Origin: Candidatus Wallbacteria bacterium
Lineage (GTDB): Bacteria > Muiribacteriota > UBA6191 > JACPRK01
DNA length: 64,000 nucleotides
Reading direction: 5' to 3'
Assembly (NCBI GenBank): GCA_016213845.1
Contig: JACQZN010000042.1
Span: 39,370 to 103,369, forward strand
Position numbers and translations under genes: made by a program. Shown here one piece after another: positions 39,180 through 48,306 of the stretch. Numbering within the stretch: position 1 is the first letter of the stretch; the number at the start of each line of letters is the position of its first letter. The notes below the pieces were generated by a model. That model saw only the letters and a program-made list of their open reading frames with translations. It ran no database searches and was not told where the DNA came from.

Positions 39180-39960
39180 TCTCTTCGATGGCGTCCTCGG
39201 GAAGCCATCCGCTGTAGCCGTTGGCCAGGCTGACCTGGGCCCATCGGTCCGAGCGCCGCAGCACGGTCAGCTTTGTCCCCTCGTGGACGGCGAAGACGAC
39301 GGTGGCGTCGGCGCCTGGGCCGCTGGTGGCCTTCACTTCCTTTTCGACGACGACGGCACGGGGGATGGTCTCGTCGTGGATGCGAGTGCCTGTCCAGCCC
39401 GCGAAGAAGACCAGGCCGAGTGCGGCAGGCACCAGGAGCGCCGCCAGCTTCTCGCGCCGGGGAGCTTCCAGAAACGAGAAGAGCACGCCCAGGCTGCGCG
39501 TCATCGGCACGTCCAGCCAGTAGAGCGAGGCTGCCACCCCCAGGAAGAGGAACCAGAAGAGGCTGGTGAGGACCAGCAACTCCTTGAGGCTCAGGTACCG
39601 GTAGGTTCCGGCGACCAGGGCGGAGAACCAGTCGGTTCCCTCGGTGGACTTGTCGACGATCCGCTCCCGGACGAACTCGAGGTTGGCCGTCAAATCCGGG
39701 CTCCGGGGCTCCAGGCGGAGGCCTCGCTCGTAGTAGACGACGGCCCAGCCCGGGTGTCCGGTTTTGAAGGCGGCATTTCCCAGGTTGAGGAAGAGGCTGG
39801 GGTTGGAGACACCGCCGGCGAGCTTGCGGTAGCCCTGGAGGGCTGTCTCGTAGTCGCCGGCCTTGTAGGCCTCGTTGGCCTTCCTGAAGATCTCGACGTC
39901 CTGGGCGGCGGCGGAGCCGGCGACTGCGACGACGAGCAGGAGTGAAAGGATGTTTTTCAT
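39175..39960 (-). CDS. batE: BatE-like TPR/SH3 membrane protein
   Basis: A 261-residue protein. The signal peptide (1-20) is followed by TPR-like helices (21-100: ANEAYKAGDYETALQGYRKL, LFLNLGNAAFKTGHPGWAVVYYERGL), two transmembrane helices (about 125-150 and 172-190) and a C-terminal SH3-type domain (VVFAVHEGTKLTVLRRSDRWAQV). This is the BatE layout, the last gene of Bat operons. The start overlaps the batD stop by one base (TGATG). The stop codon is inside a heptamer array. Confidence 0.85.
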   Translation of the reverse strand: MKNILSLLLVVAVAGSAAAQDVEIFRKANEAYKAGDYETALQGYRKLAGGVSNPSLFLNLGNAAFKTGHPGWAVVYYERGLRLEPRSPDLTANLEFVRERIVDKSTEGTDWFSALVAGTYRYLSLKELLVLTSLFWFLFLGVAASLYWLDVPMTRSLGVLFSFLEAPRREKLAALLVPAALGLVFFAGWTGTRIHDETIPRAVVVEKEVKATSGPGADATVVFAVHEGTKLTVLRRSDRWAQVSLANGYSGWLPEDAIEEI

Positions 39961-42005
39961 CACAATGCGCGCTCCAGCTCGGTCAGCAGCTCTTCGGTCT
40001 CGAGGACGTCCCGATCGATCGCGCCCGGGGCGAGCGCGCCCGGAGCGTAGCGGCTCATCTCGAACCTCGTGAGGAGCTCCTTGGCGCGCGCCGCCAGCTC
40101 CGCGGGGACGCCGTGGGCGGCGAGCGTCGCGTCCGAGGTCTCGACCACGATGGAGTTGGCCGGCACACATAGTTTGGCCCAGAGGTATTGCAGCACTGCC
40201 TCCTCGAGCTGCGCGCACGTCTCCTTGGCCGAGCCGCCAGCGGCCAGTTCGCGCGCCCGCGCCACGGCTTCGCGCGCAGCCTTTCCGGCCCGCTCTCGCC
40301 GCGCCCGCGCCGGGTCGCGCTCCAGCCACCGGCGCCGCCGAGTCTGGAGCACGACGCCCACGAATCCCGCGAACGGCAGGAAGTTGAGCAGCTGAAACGC
40401 CCGTGAAAGGTGCAGCGGCCCCGAGTAGGAGACGAGTGCCGAAGGGCTCTCCACGATGTAACGCAGGTCCGTCCCCAGCACCTTGACGTCCTTGCGCGCC
40501 GACGCCACGCCTGTCGACAGCGCCTCCTCCCTCTCACCCGGCGCCACCTGGATGTCGATCGGTCTGGACCGGATCGTCCGGTACTGGCGCTTCGACGAAT
40601 CGAAGTAGGTCACCTCGACGGTGGGAATCGTGAGCTGGCCCGAGCGGCGCGGCACGAGCACGAACTCGAAGGTCTTGCGGCCCGAGATCCCGCTCTCGTC
40701 GACTTTCACTTCCGGCGTGGCCTTCGACTCGTACTCCTTGAAGCCGTCGCCCAGAGCCAGCTCTGGCTTGGGCAGTGCCCGGATGTCGCCCCGGCCGCTC
40801 AGCACGACCTTGAAGTTGAGGGCGTCGGTCTCCTTGAGGCTCTTCTGCACCTTGTTGCGGTCGACCTTGCGGTCCAGGCCCGCGCTGATGGTCAAGTCCT
40901 CGGCGATGATGCCCGAGAAGCTCGCCGGCTTGCCTGCGGCAGGCAGGGGCAGGACCTTGACCACGATCGGGTCGGCCGCCACCGAGGTCTGGCGGACCTG
41001 GAAGTTGCGGCCGAAGAAGCGGTCGAAGATCGGGTCGTCGAACGGATCGTCACTGCCGAAGGGATCGTTGAACGGCCAGCCGCCGCGGCGCCTGGGCCGC
41101 TGGGCGTTCGGCACCTTGACGCCTGCGCGGAGCATCTCGGGCCGGATGGTGAAGGTGCCCGGGGCCGCCGGGATCAGGAGTTTCTTGGAGACCTCACACC
41201 CGAGCGGGTAGTGCCTTCCTCGGAAGGTGACCGGCTGGAGCTGGCGCTTCACGTCCAGGTTCTCGACGACGAAGCCGGTGAAGAGAGCCTCCGACGCGAT
41301 GCTGCACTCGGCCAGGTCGTACTCGCTCAAGAGCGCCGAGTAGTAGCTGAGCGGCTCGCCGACCATCACTTCCTTCCTTCCGACGTCGGCGAAGAGGAAG
41401 AGCTTCTTGGGGTTGATGCCGCCTTGGGCCGGGGCCGGGTCGGCTTCGCCGGGTTCGCTCGCGGCGCCGGGAGGATTGCTCGGAAGCTGCGGAGGGGCAC
41501 CGGCCGGCACGACCGTGATCGTGATCGGGTTGGACTTCAGGACCGTCCCGTCGGCGTCGAGCTCAGCCGGCCCGAGCCTGAAGGTGCCTTCCTTTTGGGC
41601 GATGAGCTGATAGCTCGAGCTGATGGTGAGCTGCACGGTGCCGTTGGTCATGTTGAGGGAGGTGCTGCTGCCGCTGCTCTGGGCCAAGAAACCGTCGAAG
41701 GACGGCGGCCTGGGCTGAGGCGATTGGCCGCTCTGGCTGGAGACCGTGATGGTGTAGAGCAGGGCCTCGCCCACGGCGACCGTCTCACGATCGACCGATG
41801 CCTGGATGGACGCGCTCGGGGCTCCGAATACGACGCCTGCCGTCAACGCGCACGCGAGAGCGGCGACCCACCCCAGCCGCCAGGCACCCCGAAGGCTGCC
41901 CGCGCCGTCGCGCCCCCCCAAGGTCCGCTCATCCTGAGCTTGTCGAAGGGTGCCCCACGAGTCGCTGGCGCACGCGGCCTCCCGCTTTTCGGCCCTGTCT
42001 CCCAT
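39960..42005 (-). CDS. batD: BatD-like oxygen-tolerance protein
   Basis: A 681-residue membrane protein. A hydrophobic signal/anchor (about 44-60, WVAALACALTAGVVFG) precedes Ig-like beta domains of the BatD family (DRETVAVGEALLYTITVS...; VGEPLSYYSALLSEYD; FEFVLVPRRSGQLTIPTVEVTYFD). A C-terminal transmembrane helix and a helical tail end the protein. The ~43 residues before the signal segment are unusual: residues 18-31 (TLRQAQDERTLGG) are the translation of a dispersed palindromic repeat. ATG 42005 overlaps the batC stop (TGATG) with GGAGAAGG upstream, so the extended N terminus is probably translated. Confidence 0.82.
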   Translation of the reverse strand: MGDRAEKREAACASDSWGTLRQAQDERTLGGRDGAGSLRGAWRLGWVAALACALTAGVVFGAPSASIQASVDRETVAVGEALLYTITVSSQSGQSPQPRPPSFDGFLAQSSGSSTSLNMTNGTVQLTISSSYQLIAQKEGTFRLGPAELDADGTVLKSNPITITVVPAGAPPQLPSNPPGAASEPGEADPAPAQGGINPKKLFLFADVGRKEVMVGEPLSYYSALLSEYDLAECSIASEALFTGFVVENLDVKRQLQPVTFRGRHYPLGCEVSKKLLIPAAPGTFTIRPEMLRAGVKVPNAQRPRRRGGWPFNDPFGSDDPFDDPIFDRFFGRNFQVRQTSVAADPIVVKVLPLPAAGKPASFSGIIAEDLTISAGLDRKVDRNKVQKSLKETDALNFKVVLSGRGDIRALPKPELALGDGFKEYESKATPEVKVDESGISGRKTFEFVLVPRRSGQLTIPTVEVTYFDSSKRQYRTIRSRPIDIQVAPGEREEALSTGVASARKDVKVLGTDLRYIVESPSALVSYSGPLHLSRAFQLLNFLPFAGFVGVVLQTRRRRWLERDPARARRERAGKAAREAVARARELAAGGSAKETCAQLEEAVLQYLWAKLCVPANSIVVETSDATLAAHGVPAELAARAKELLTRFEMSRYAPGALAPGAIDRDVLETEELLTELERAL
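41918..41955. repeat. AAGCTCAGGA-type palindromic repeat inside batD
   Basis: The sequence TCATCCTGAGCTTGTCGAAG is the same family as the cluster at 17094-17345. It lies in frame in the batD N-terminal region and encodes the peptide LRQAQDER. Confidence 0.85.
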
Positions 42006-42871
42006 CACCAGTCCTTCTCCGGATCGGGCTCGTCGGTGTGTTTCGGCTGGAAGAGGAAGACGCTGTTCTTCTCTTCATCCTTCAGGAGCTCGAGGAGTCG
42101 TTCGGCTTGCTCGCGCGGAATCATTCCCTCGATCTTTCCGGGCTCTCCGGGCGGCGGCTGGTTGCCGTCCTTCTTCTGGTCCTCGGGCTTGGAGGCCTGA
42201 GCCTGTTGCTGCTGCTCAGGCTTCTTCGGGTCCTTCTGCTGGTCTGGTTTCGACGCGTCCTGCTGGTCCTTTTTGTCGCCCTCCTTGGGTGGGGGCGGGG
42301 ACTGGGCCTGCTGCTGCTGGGAGTCCTTCCCCTGCTGCTGTTGTTGCTGTTGGTCCTTCTGCTCCTTCTGATCTTGCTTGTCCTGCTTGTCCTGCTGCTG
42401 TTGGTCCTGCTTCTTTTCCTGTTGCTGACGCATCATCTCGAGCAGCACGCCCAGGTTGTGACGCGCCTCCAGGTCCTTCGGGTCGAGCTTGATCGCCGTC
42501 TTGTAGAGCTCGACCGCCTGGTCGAACTTGCCCTGCTTCATCGCCGCGGTCGCCAGGTTGTAGGCCAGCGGTTGCAGCAGCTTCCGATCGCCCTTCTGCA
42601 GCACGCGGCGGAACTCGGAAGCGGCCTCGTCGTACTTGCCCTTGCCGAAGTGGACGTCGCCGATGTTGAAGTGCAGTTCGGGCGCATTTGGAGCCAGCGT
42701 TTGTGCCTCCAGGTACTTCTTGAGGGCGCCTTCGAAATCGCCTTGCGCATAGAGCTGGTTGCCCTCGGCGACGATGGCGCCGGCCGATTTGCCGCCGGGC
42801 AGAGCATCGGCCGCGGGGGCGGCCGCCGGGCCGGCGAGCCCGAGGATGGCCAGGGCGAGCACGAGTTTCAT
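42005..42871 (-). CDS. batC: BatC-like TPR protein with glutamine-rich tail
   Basis: A 288-residue protein with a signal peptide (MKLVLALAILGLAGPAAAPAA), three or so TPR units (EGNQLYAQGDFEGALKKYLEA; HFNIGDVHFGKGKYDEAASEF; NLATAAMKQGKFDQAVELYKTA) and a long low-complexity tail very rich in Q, K and D. A short conserved C-terminal motif follows (IPREQAERLLELLKDEEK) that may contact partners. BatC proteins are thought to scaffold the Bat complex in the periplasm. ATG 42871 overlaps the batB stop (ATGA) and follows AAGGGAGG. Confidence 0.85.
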   Translation of the reverse strand: MKLVLALAILGLAGPAAAPAADALPGGKSAGAIVAEGNQLYAQGDFEGALKKYLEAQTLAPNAPELHFNIGDVHFGKGKYDEAASEFRRVLQKGDRKLLQPLAYNLATAAMKQGKFDQAVELYKTAIKLDPKDLEARHNLGVLLEMMRQQQEKKQDQQQQDKQDKQDQKEQKDQQQQQQQGKDSQQQQAQSPPPPKEGDKKDQQDASKPDQQKDPKKPEQQQQAQASKPEDQKKDGNQPPPGEPGKIEGMIPREQAERLLELLKDEEKNSVFLFQPKHTDEPDPEKDW

Positions 42872-43893
42872 GCGAACCTCCCTTGCCACTGGTCGGCGGT
42901 GCTGCGCCGATCGGTGAGGAACCACTCGGCCGCCAGGAGCAAGAGCCCGAGCGCCAGGAAGACCTGGAACTGGTCCTGGTATCGGGCCATCTCCTTGCTG
43001 TAGAGCTCGTGTTTCTCCAGGCTTTCGATCTCCCTGTAAACCGTCTCCAGCTCAAGCTCCTCGCGCGTGGCCTGGTGGAAGACTCCGTGAGTGACGCGGG
43101 CGATCTCGGCCAGCCCGGCGGCGTCGAGGCGCGACAGCACGATCTCGCCGGCCTTCGACTTCTTGTAACCGCCCTCGCCGGTCTGCCCGCCCACGGGAAC
43201 GGGCTCTCCGGCGGTCGAGCCGACGCCGATCGTGAAGATACGCACGCCGGCGGTGGCGGCCTCCTTGGCGGCCTCGGCGCCCTTGCCTTCGTTATCCTCG
43301 CCGTCGGTGATGAGGGCGATTGCGCGGAAGTTGCCGGAGCGATCCTCGAAGGCCTTGAGGGCGGTCCGGATCGCCTCGCCCAGGTCGGTGCCGTGGCGGC
43401 TGACGGAGTCGGTGTCGACGGCGTCGAGGAAGACCTCCATCGCCCGGTAGTCGGTGGTGAGCGGGCACTGCAGAAACGCGCTGCCGGCGAAGACGACCAG
43501 GCCGACGCGGTTGCCGTGCAGGCGCGCCAGGAGCGACTGGATCTCGCTCTTGGCCTTCACGAGCCGGTTGGGCTTCATGTCCTGCGCCAGCATCGACTTG
43601 GAGACGTCGAGAGCGATGACGAGGTCGGACCCCTCGCGGCGGATCGATTCGACGACCGTGCCGAACTGCGGGCGCGCCATCGCGACTACGAGCCAGAACA
43701 TCCCGGAGAGCATCAGCGCCATCTTGATGTACTGGCGCGTCAGGCTCGCCGACGAGGTCAGGCGCAGCATCAGGTCGTGGCTTCCGAACCGGTCGAGGGC
43801 CTGGCGCTTGGCGCGGAAGCCGGCGATGAAGAAGAGCGCCAGCACCGGCAGCAGGCCGAGCATCCAGAAGGCTTGTGGGTTAGCGAAGCGCAT
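42868..43893 (-). CDS. batB: BatB-like VWA membrane protein
   Basis: A 341-residue protein with N-terminal transmembrane helices (about 8-25 and 58-74), a von Willebrand A domain and a C-terminal transmembrane helix. The MIDAS metal-binding DxSxS is D96-S98-S100 (LDVSKSML), with TDYRAME and ITDGEDNEG as the other metal loops. Paralogous to the neighbouring BatA. VWA proteins of MoxR operons probably act with the AAA ATPase in assembly or insertion of metal or protein cargo. Confidence 0.9.
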   Translation of the reverse strand: MRFANPQAFWMLGLLPVLALFFIAGFRAKRQALDRFGSHDLMLRLTSSASLTRQYIKMALMLSGMFWLVVAMARPQFGTVVESIRREGSDLVIALDVSKSMLAQDMKPNRLVKAKSEIQSLLARLHGNRVGLVVFAGSAFLQCPLTTDYRAMEVFLDAVDTDSVSRHGTDLGEAIRTALKAFEDRSGNFRAIALITDGEDNEGKGAEAAKEAATAGVRIFTIGVGSTAGEPVPVGGQTGEGGYKKSKAGEIVLSRLDAAGLAEIARVTHGVFHQATREELELETVYREIESLEKHELYSKEMARYQDQFQVFLALGLLLLAAEWFLTDRRSTADQWQGRFA

Positions 43894-43905
43894 GCGGGAC
43901 GAGGT

Positions 43906-44946
43906 TCATGGTATGCGGCGAAGCCGCGTGCTGGCGAGCAGGACTTCCGCCAGGAGCAGCACGAGTGCGGCGGCCAGAGGGTAGAGGTAGAGCTCCGTGT
44001 GGCGCTGGTACTCGCGAGTCTTGACGTCGCTCTTCTCGAGGCGGTCGATCTCGGCGAAAACCGCCGCCAGAGCCTGGGTGGCGGTGGCCCGGAAGTAGAC
44101 GCCACCGGTCTTGGTGGCGATGTCGCGCAGACCCTCCTCGTTCAAGTCCTCGTCGATGTAGCCGTACATCGGCCGGCCGGTGAAAGGGTCGGCCATCAGC
44201 TTGCCTGTGCGCGGATCGAGCACCGGGACGCGCGCGCGGCCGCGGCCACCGATACCGATCGTGTAGACCTTGATTCCGAGGGCCTTGGCGAGCTCGGCGG
44301 CGGTGGCGGGTTCGATCTTGCCGGCGTTGCTGCGTCCGTCGGTGACCAGGATGACGACGCGGCTGCGGGCGCCCGTGTCGCGCAGTCGGTTGACGGCCAG
44401 GGCCAGCCCCATGCCGATGGCCGTGCCGTCTTCGCGCATCATCGACGGGTGGGCGCGCTCCAGCAGCGACTGGAGCACGGCATAGTCGGTGGTGAGGGGG
44501 CACTGCGTGTAGGCGCGGCCCGAGAAGACGACCAGTCCGATGCGGTCGGAGCGGCGCCCTTCGATGAAGTCGTGGACGACTTTTTTGGCGGCGACGATGC
44601 GGTTCTCCGGGGGCATGTCCTCGGCCAGCATGCTTCCGCTCAGGTCGAGCGTGATGCAGATGTCGATGCCGCGAGAGAGCAGCTCCTCGAGCGATTCGGT
44701 GAGGCGCGGGCGGCCCAGGGCGACGATGGCGAGCCCGAGCGAGGCCAGCCTGAGCGCGACCAGCGCGTGGCGGTGGAAGAAGCTGGGACGGGGGATCGCC
44801 TCCTTGAGCCGGGAGACGTCGCTGTAGCGGACGGTGCCCCGGCGGTGGCGGCGCTCGGCCAGGTGGTGCCAGAGAACGGTCGGCAACAGCACTGCAAGCG
44901 CGAGGATCATCAGCGCCGGGTTGGCGAAGTCGAATGCGGAACTCAC
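43906..44946 (-). CDS. batA: BatA-like VWA membrane protein
   Basis: A 346-residue protein with the same layout as BatB: N-terminal hydrophobic segments (10-27, 60-78), a VWA domain with MIDAS D101-S103-S105 (LDLSGSML), TTDYAVLQ and VTDGRSNAGK loops, and a C-terminal transmembrane helix. The start is GTG 44946, overlapping the stop of the preceding gene (GTGA) with GGGAGGT 9 nt upstream; the long upstream frame is antisense-like in composition and is not used. Confidence 0.9.
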   Translation of the reverse strand: MSSAFDFANPALMILALAVLLPTVLWHHLAERRHRRGTVRYSDVSRLKEAIPRPSFFHRHALVALRLASLGLAIVALGRPRLTESLEELLSRGIDICITLDLSGSMLAEDMPPENRIVAAKKVVHDFIEGRRSDRIGLVVFSGRAYTQCPLTTDYAVLQSLLERAHPSMMREDGTAIGMGLALAVNRLRDTGARSRVVILVTDGRSNAGKIEPATAAELAKALGIKVYTIGIGGRGRARVPVLDPRTGKLMADPFTGRPMYGYIDEDLNEEGLRDIATKTGGVYFRATATQALAAVFAEIDRLEKSDVKTREYQRHTELYLYPLAAALVLLLAEVLLASTRLRRIP

Positions 44947-46280
44947 GGCGCAGTCACCTCCCTGGGCGCAGAAGGTGCGGGCTGTTGCGGGTGCTCCTCG
45001 GGGCGGGTCTCTCGTACGACCTGGCGCGCGAAGGCAGTCGCCTCGTCGGTCACGCTTTGCGGCGGCACGTGGCGGGCGAACTTTGCCAGGTCGCAGGTGG
45101 TCAGGAACTTCCTGAGCGGCTCCAGCCACTGCTTGCCCAGCACCTCGTGGCGCCGAAGGATGGGAGTCAATTCATCCGTTGTCGCCTCCAGCGAGCGCAG
45201 GCCGAACCGGGAATCGATGTAGCCGCGCAGGATCTCCGAGAGCCGGCCGTAGTACTCCCGCACCTGGCCGCGCTGGATCAGCCCCTCGGCCACCAAGACA
45301 TCGAGCGCCTCCAGGGCGATGACGTGAGCGGGCCTGGGCGGGGGCGGCGGGCCGGCGCGCCTGCCGAACAGCCGGGCGAAGAGCTCGGGCTTCCAGAGGG
45401 CGAGCGCCACCAGGAATCCAACGGCGATGATGAGCGCGGCCAGACCCCACCGCGTGGTTGCTGCGATGGGGATGAACACCGGCGGTTTGACGCCGAACGT
45501 CTGGCCCTCGGCCGGCTTCATGTTTGCCGGCAGCGCGACCGGGCCGACCTGCAGCGGGACTGCCGGGATGGGGAGCTCGCCCGGCTGACCACCGGGGAGC
45601 GTGTAGCGGAGGCGCGCGCCGGCGATCTCGGTGGGCCCGAGCGCGAAGGGGGCCACGCGCCACTTGCGCACGGTGACGTCGACGTCGCCCACGCGTGAGG
45701 TGCGCTGGCTGTCCGGCTTCGGGTCGAGGAACGCGGCGCCGGGCGCGGAAGTCGCGGCGGTCGTGGCCTGGAGCGCGGCCTGCGCGGCCGCCGTGGTGGA
45801 GACCGTCTCGATGCCCGCCGAGGCGAGTGCCGAGGCCAGCGCCGAGAGGGTCGTGGTCGAGCCGGGCGGGGCCGAGACCGTGATCGTGTACTCCAGCAGC
45901 TCGCCGAGCGAGGCCGACGTGGCGCCCAGGGTGGCGCTGACGCTGAGCGGGGCGGCCGGCGAGGGGCCGGCGAGGGCGAGGGCGAGCGCCAAGGCGAGGA
46001 GGTACGGGCGGAACGCACGTGCAGGGACGAGTCGCCTCGAGGCCGCATCGGATGAGGTGGTACTGGACTCGTGGTGGGGGCTCCGCCCTCGAGCATCCAG
46101 GCATCTCCTGAGAAGCCGCATGGAGTCTGGTTGTACTTGTTCCAATCGAGGGCCTTGCCTTCGAGCTCCCACCAGGGGACCATCGGCCCCCTGGACCCCC
46201 GATGGTGACGGGTCTGAGAACACTCGCAAGACTGCCGGGAAGGGCTCCGGAAGGAGGTTTGCGACAGCGGTCAGTTTCAT
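44943..46280 (-). CDS. DUF4381-like Bat-operon protein with repeat-derived N-terminal insert
   Basis: A 445-residue protein. Residues about 92-110 form a hydrophobic signal/anchor (LLALALALALAG), followed by a beta-rich domain (~115-250), a transmembrane helix (~275-292) and a helical cytosolic tail with the DUF4381-like pattern (EYYGRLSEILRGYIDSRFG...TTDELTPIL). The start at 46280 overlaps the DUF58 stop (ATGA) with GGAGGT 4 nt upstream, so residues 1-91 should be translated. However, residues ~26-74 are encoded by a dispersed palindromic repeat, so the signal sequence is displaced from the N terminus. Export may be impaired, or start sites inside the repeat may be used. Confidence 0.8.
   Translation of the reverse strand: MKLTAVANLLPEPFPAVLRVFSDPSPSGVQGADGPLVGARRQGPRLEQVQPDSMRLLRRCLDARGRSPHHESSTTSSDAASRRLVPARAFRPYLLALALALALAGPSPAAPLSVSATLGATSASLGELLEYTITVSAPPGSTTTLSALASALASAGIETVSTTAAAQAALQATTAATSAPGAAFLDPKPDSQRTSRVGDVDVTVRKWRVAPFALGPTEIAGARLRYTLPGGQPGELPIPAVPLQVGPVALPANMKPAEGQTFGVKPPVFIPIAATTRWGLAALIIAVGFLVALALWKPELFARLFGRRAGPPPPPRPAHVIALEALDVLVAEGLIQRGQVREYYGRLSEILRGYIDSRFGLRSLEATTDELTPILRRHEVLGKQWLEPLRKFLTTCDLAKFARHVPPQSVTDEATAFARQVVRETRPEEHPQQPAPSAPREVTAP
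46059..46201. repeat. GGTACT/GGGGCTCCGCCC repeat inside the DUF4381-like gene
   Basis: The left half GGTACTGGACTC...GGGGGCTCCGCCC and the right half CCACCAGGGG...GGCCCCCTGGACCCCC match the copies at 61767-61834 and 62009-62096; about 70 bp of extra sequence separates the halves. It is in frame with the host gene. Confidence 0.8.
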
Positions 46281-47197
46281 CGGAACCTCCGGGCGCGGTC
46301 GCGGAAGAAGCCGACGAGGGGTTTCACGTAGGGCGGTTCGGTGGGATGGGCGGGAGCTGCCGGTCCGGCGGGGCCGGTCGACAGGGGGATGGAGTCGACC
46401 TTCATGCCGCGCAGCCGGGTCAAGAGCTCCTGGCGGTGGCGGTGAGAGAGGTCGCGGTAGGCCTTGCGGAAGCCGGGGTCGAAGGTGTCGACCAGCAGGC
46501 GTTCGCCGGTCTCGGCGTCCTCGAGCTCGACCAGGCCGACGGGAGGCATCTCTTCCTCGCGCGGGTCGGAGATCGGGACTGCGATGAGGTCGTGTCGGCG
46601 CGCCGCGACGCGCATCGTCTTCTCGTAGCCGCTGGCCATGAAATCACTGAGCAAGAATACGACGGCCTTGTGGACCAGCACCCGTTCCAGGTAACGGAGC
46701 GCCTCGGCGATGTTGGTGCCCTTGCCTTGCGGCTTGAAGTAGAGCAGCTCTCGGAGCACGCGCAGGACGTGCTGGCGGCCCTTCTTGGGAGGGACGAACT
46801 TCTCGATCTCGCCGGTGAACATGAGGAGGCCGACGCGATCGTTGTTCTTGATGGCGCTGAAGGCGAGCAGCGCGGCGATCTCTACGGCCATCTCGCCCTT
46901 GAACTGGCGCACGGTGCCGAAGTCGCCGCTGCCGCTGGCGTCGACGACGAGCATCACGGTCAGCTCGCGTTCCTCCTGGAACTGCTTGACGAAGGGGGCG
47001 CCCATGCGGGCGCTGACGTTCCAGTCGATGGAGCGGATGTCGTCGCCGTACTGGTACTCGCGGACCTCGGCGAACTCCATTCCGCGGCCCTTGAAGACGG
47101 AGTGGTACTGGCCGCTGAAGACGTTCTCTACGAGGCTGCGGGTCTTGATCTCGATCCGCCGGACTCTGCGGAGTATTTCGGTCGGAATGGCGCCCAT
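46277..47197 (-). CDS. DUF58 family protein
   Basis: A 306-residue protein of the DUF58 family that accompanies MoxR ATPases. The DUF58 signature GRGMEFAEVREYQYGDDIRSIDWNVSARMG is split by the conserved YxxGDDxRxIDW core. The VWA-like region begins VVDASGSGDFG, a MIDAS-like variant. It is cytosolic by appearance (no signal or membrane helix). The start lies 28 bp after moxR. Confidence 0.92.
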   Translation of the reverse strand: MGAIPTEILRRVRRIEIKTRSLVENVFSGQYHSVFKGRGMEFAEVREYQYGDDIRSIDWNVSARMGAPFVKQFQEERELTVMLVVDASGSGDFGTVRQFKGEMAVEIAALLAFSAIKNNDRVGLLMFTGEIEKFVPPKKGRQHVLRVLRELLYFKPQGKGTNIAEALRYLERVLVHKAVVFLLSDFMASGYEKTMRVAARRHDLIAVPISDPREEEMPPVGLVELEDAETGERLLVDTFDPGFRKAYRDLSHRHRQELLTRLRGMKVDSIPLSTGPAGPAAPAHPTEPPYVKPLVGFFRDRARRFR

Positions 47198-47225
47198 CTT
47201 CCTCGCCGGCCTCCGGTGGTCGAGC

Positions 47226-48212
47226 TCAAGGGACTTCGATGCTGTCGAAAAGGCGCCGCACGACCTCGTCGGAGGTGATCTCCTCGGCCTCGGCCTCGTA
47301 GGTGACGAGGATGCGGTGGCGCAGCACGTCCAGGCCGATGAGCTTGACGTCGTCGGGAGTGACGTAGCCGCGGTGGCGGAGAAAGGCGTGGGCGCGGGCC
47401 GCCTGCGTGAGGCAGAGGCTGGCTCGCGGCGAGGCGCCGTACTGGATGAGGGGCGCCAGGTCCTTGAGGCCGGACTCGGCCGGGTTGCGCGTGGCGAAGA
47501 CCAGGTCGAGAATGTAGTTCTTCACCTTGTCGTCGACGTAGATCTCGCCGACCAGCTTGCGCGCCTTGAGGATGGCCGCGGCGTCCGTCACGGGCGAGGC
47601 CTGCGGGGGAGCGCCTTCCGTCATGCGATTGACGATCTCGGCCTCTTCGCGGCGGCTGGGGTAGGTGACCCTGAGCTTCATCACGAAGCGGTCGACCTGG
47701 GCCTCGGGGAGCGGGTAGGTGCCTTCCTGCTCGATCGGATTCTGGGTGGCCAGCACCAGGAAGGGGTCCTCGAGCGGGAAAGTCGTCTCGCCGATCGTGA
47801 CCTGGTGTTCCTGCATCGCCTCGAGCAGCGCGCTCTGGAGCTTGGCGGGGGCGCGATTGATCTCGTCGGCGAGCAGGATGTTGGTGAAGATCGGGCCCTT
47901 CTTCGTGACGAAGTTGCTGTCCTTGGGGTTGTAGATCATCGTGCCGATCAGGTCCGCCGGCAGCAGGTCCGGGGTGAACTGGATGCGGCGAAACTTGGTG
48001 CTGATGCAATCGGCGAGGGTCTTGACGGCGGTGGTCTTGGCCAGGCCCGGGACGCCCTCGATGAGGACGTGGCCGTTGGAGAGCAGTCCGATGAGGAGCC
48101 GCTCGATCATGTACTTCTGGCCGACGATGACCTTCCCGACTTCCGCCATCAACAGGTCGGAGAAGGCGCTGGCCTCGGCGACTCGTGTGTTGAGTTCCTG
48201 GATGTTGGTCAT
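47226..48212 (-). CDS. moxR: MoxR-family AAA+ ATPase
   Basis: A 328-residue chaperone-like ATPase. Walker A is GVPGLAKTT (53-61), Walker B is LLADEINRAP, sensor 1 is LATQNPIEQEGTYPLPEAQ, and arginine fingers are in the VDRFVMKL region. It is the first gene of the Bat operon on the minus strand, behind a promoter with a 5'-UTR hairpin. MoxR proteins act with VWA/DUF58 partners in maturation or assembly of protein complexes. Confidence 0.95.
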   Translation of the reverse strand: MTNIQELNTRVAEASAFSDLLMAEVGKVIVGQKYMIERLLIGLLSNGHVLIEGVPGLAKTTAVKTLADCISTKFRRIQFTPDLLPADLIGTMIYNPKDSNFVTKKGPIFTNILLADEINRAPAKLQSALLEAMQEHQVTIGETTFPLEDPFLVLATQNPIEQEGTYPLPEAQVDRFVMKLRVTYPSRREEAEIVNRMTEGAPPQASPVTDAAAILKARKLVGEIYVDDKVKNYILDLVFATRNPAESGLKDLAPLIQYGASPRASLCLTQAARAHAFLRHRGYVTPDDVKLIGLDVLRHRILVTYEAEAEEITSDEVVRRLFDSIEVP

Positions 48213-48230
48213 GGCAGGTCTTCGGTCACA

Positions 48231-48259
48231 GTGGTAGACGAAAACCAGCCATCTACCAC
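48231..48259 (-). promoter_or_regulatory. 8-bp inverted repeat in the Bat operon leader
   Basis: GTGGTAGA (48231-48238) and TCTACCAC (48252-48259) are perfect complements with a 13-bp spacer, between the promoter and the moxR start. They could form an mRNA hairpin or an operator. Confidence 0.4.
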
Positions 48260-48277
48260 CGTTTCTGTTCGGCCGCG

Positions 48278-48306
48278 AGGATACAACTCGCGCGCCGTCC
48301 GGTCAA
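48278..48306 (-). promoter_or_regulatory. Sigma70-type promoter of the Bat operon
   Basis: On the minus strand, TTGACC (48306-48301), a 17-nt spacer and TATCCT (48283-48278). The leader to the moxR ATG is about 60 nt and holds the inverted repeat at 48231-48259. Confidence 0.7.

Noticed and set aside
42160..42440. CTG/CAG-rich stretch in batC as a dispersed repeat
   Set aside because: It encodes a glutamine-rich low-complexity tail typical of BatC-like proteins and is not found elsewhere in the window.
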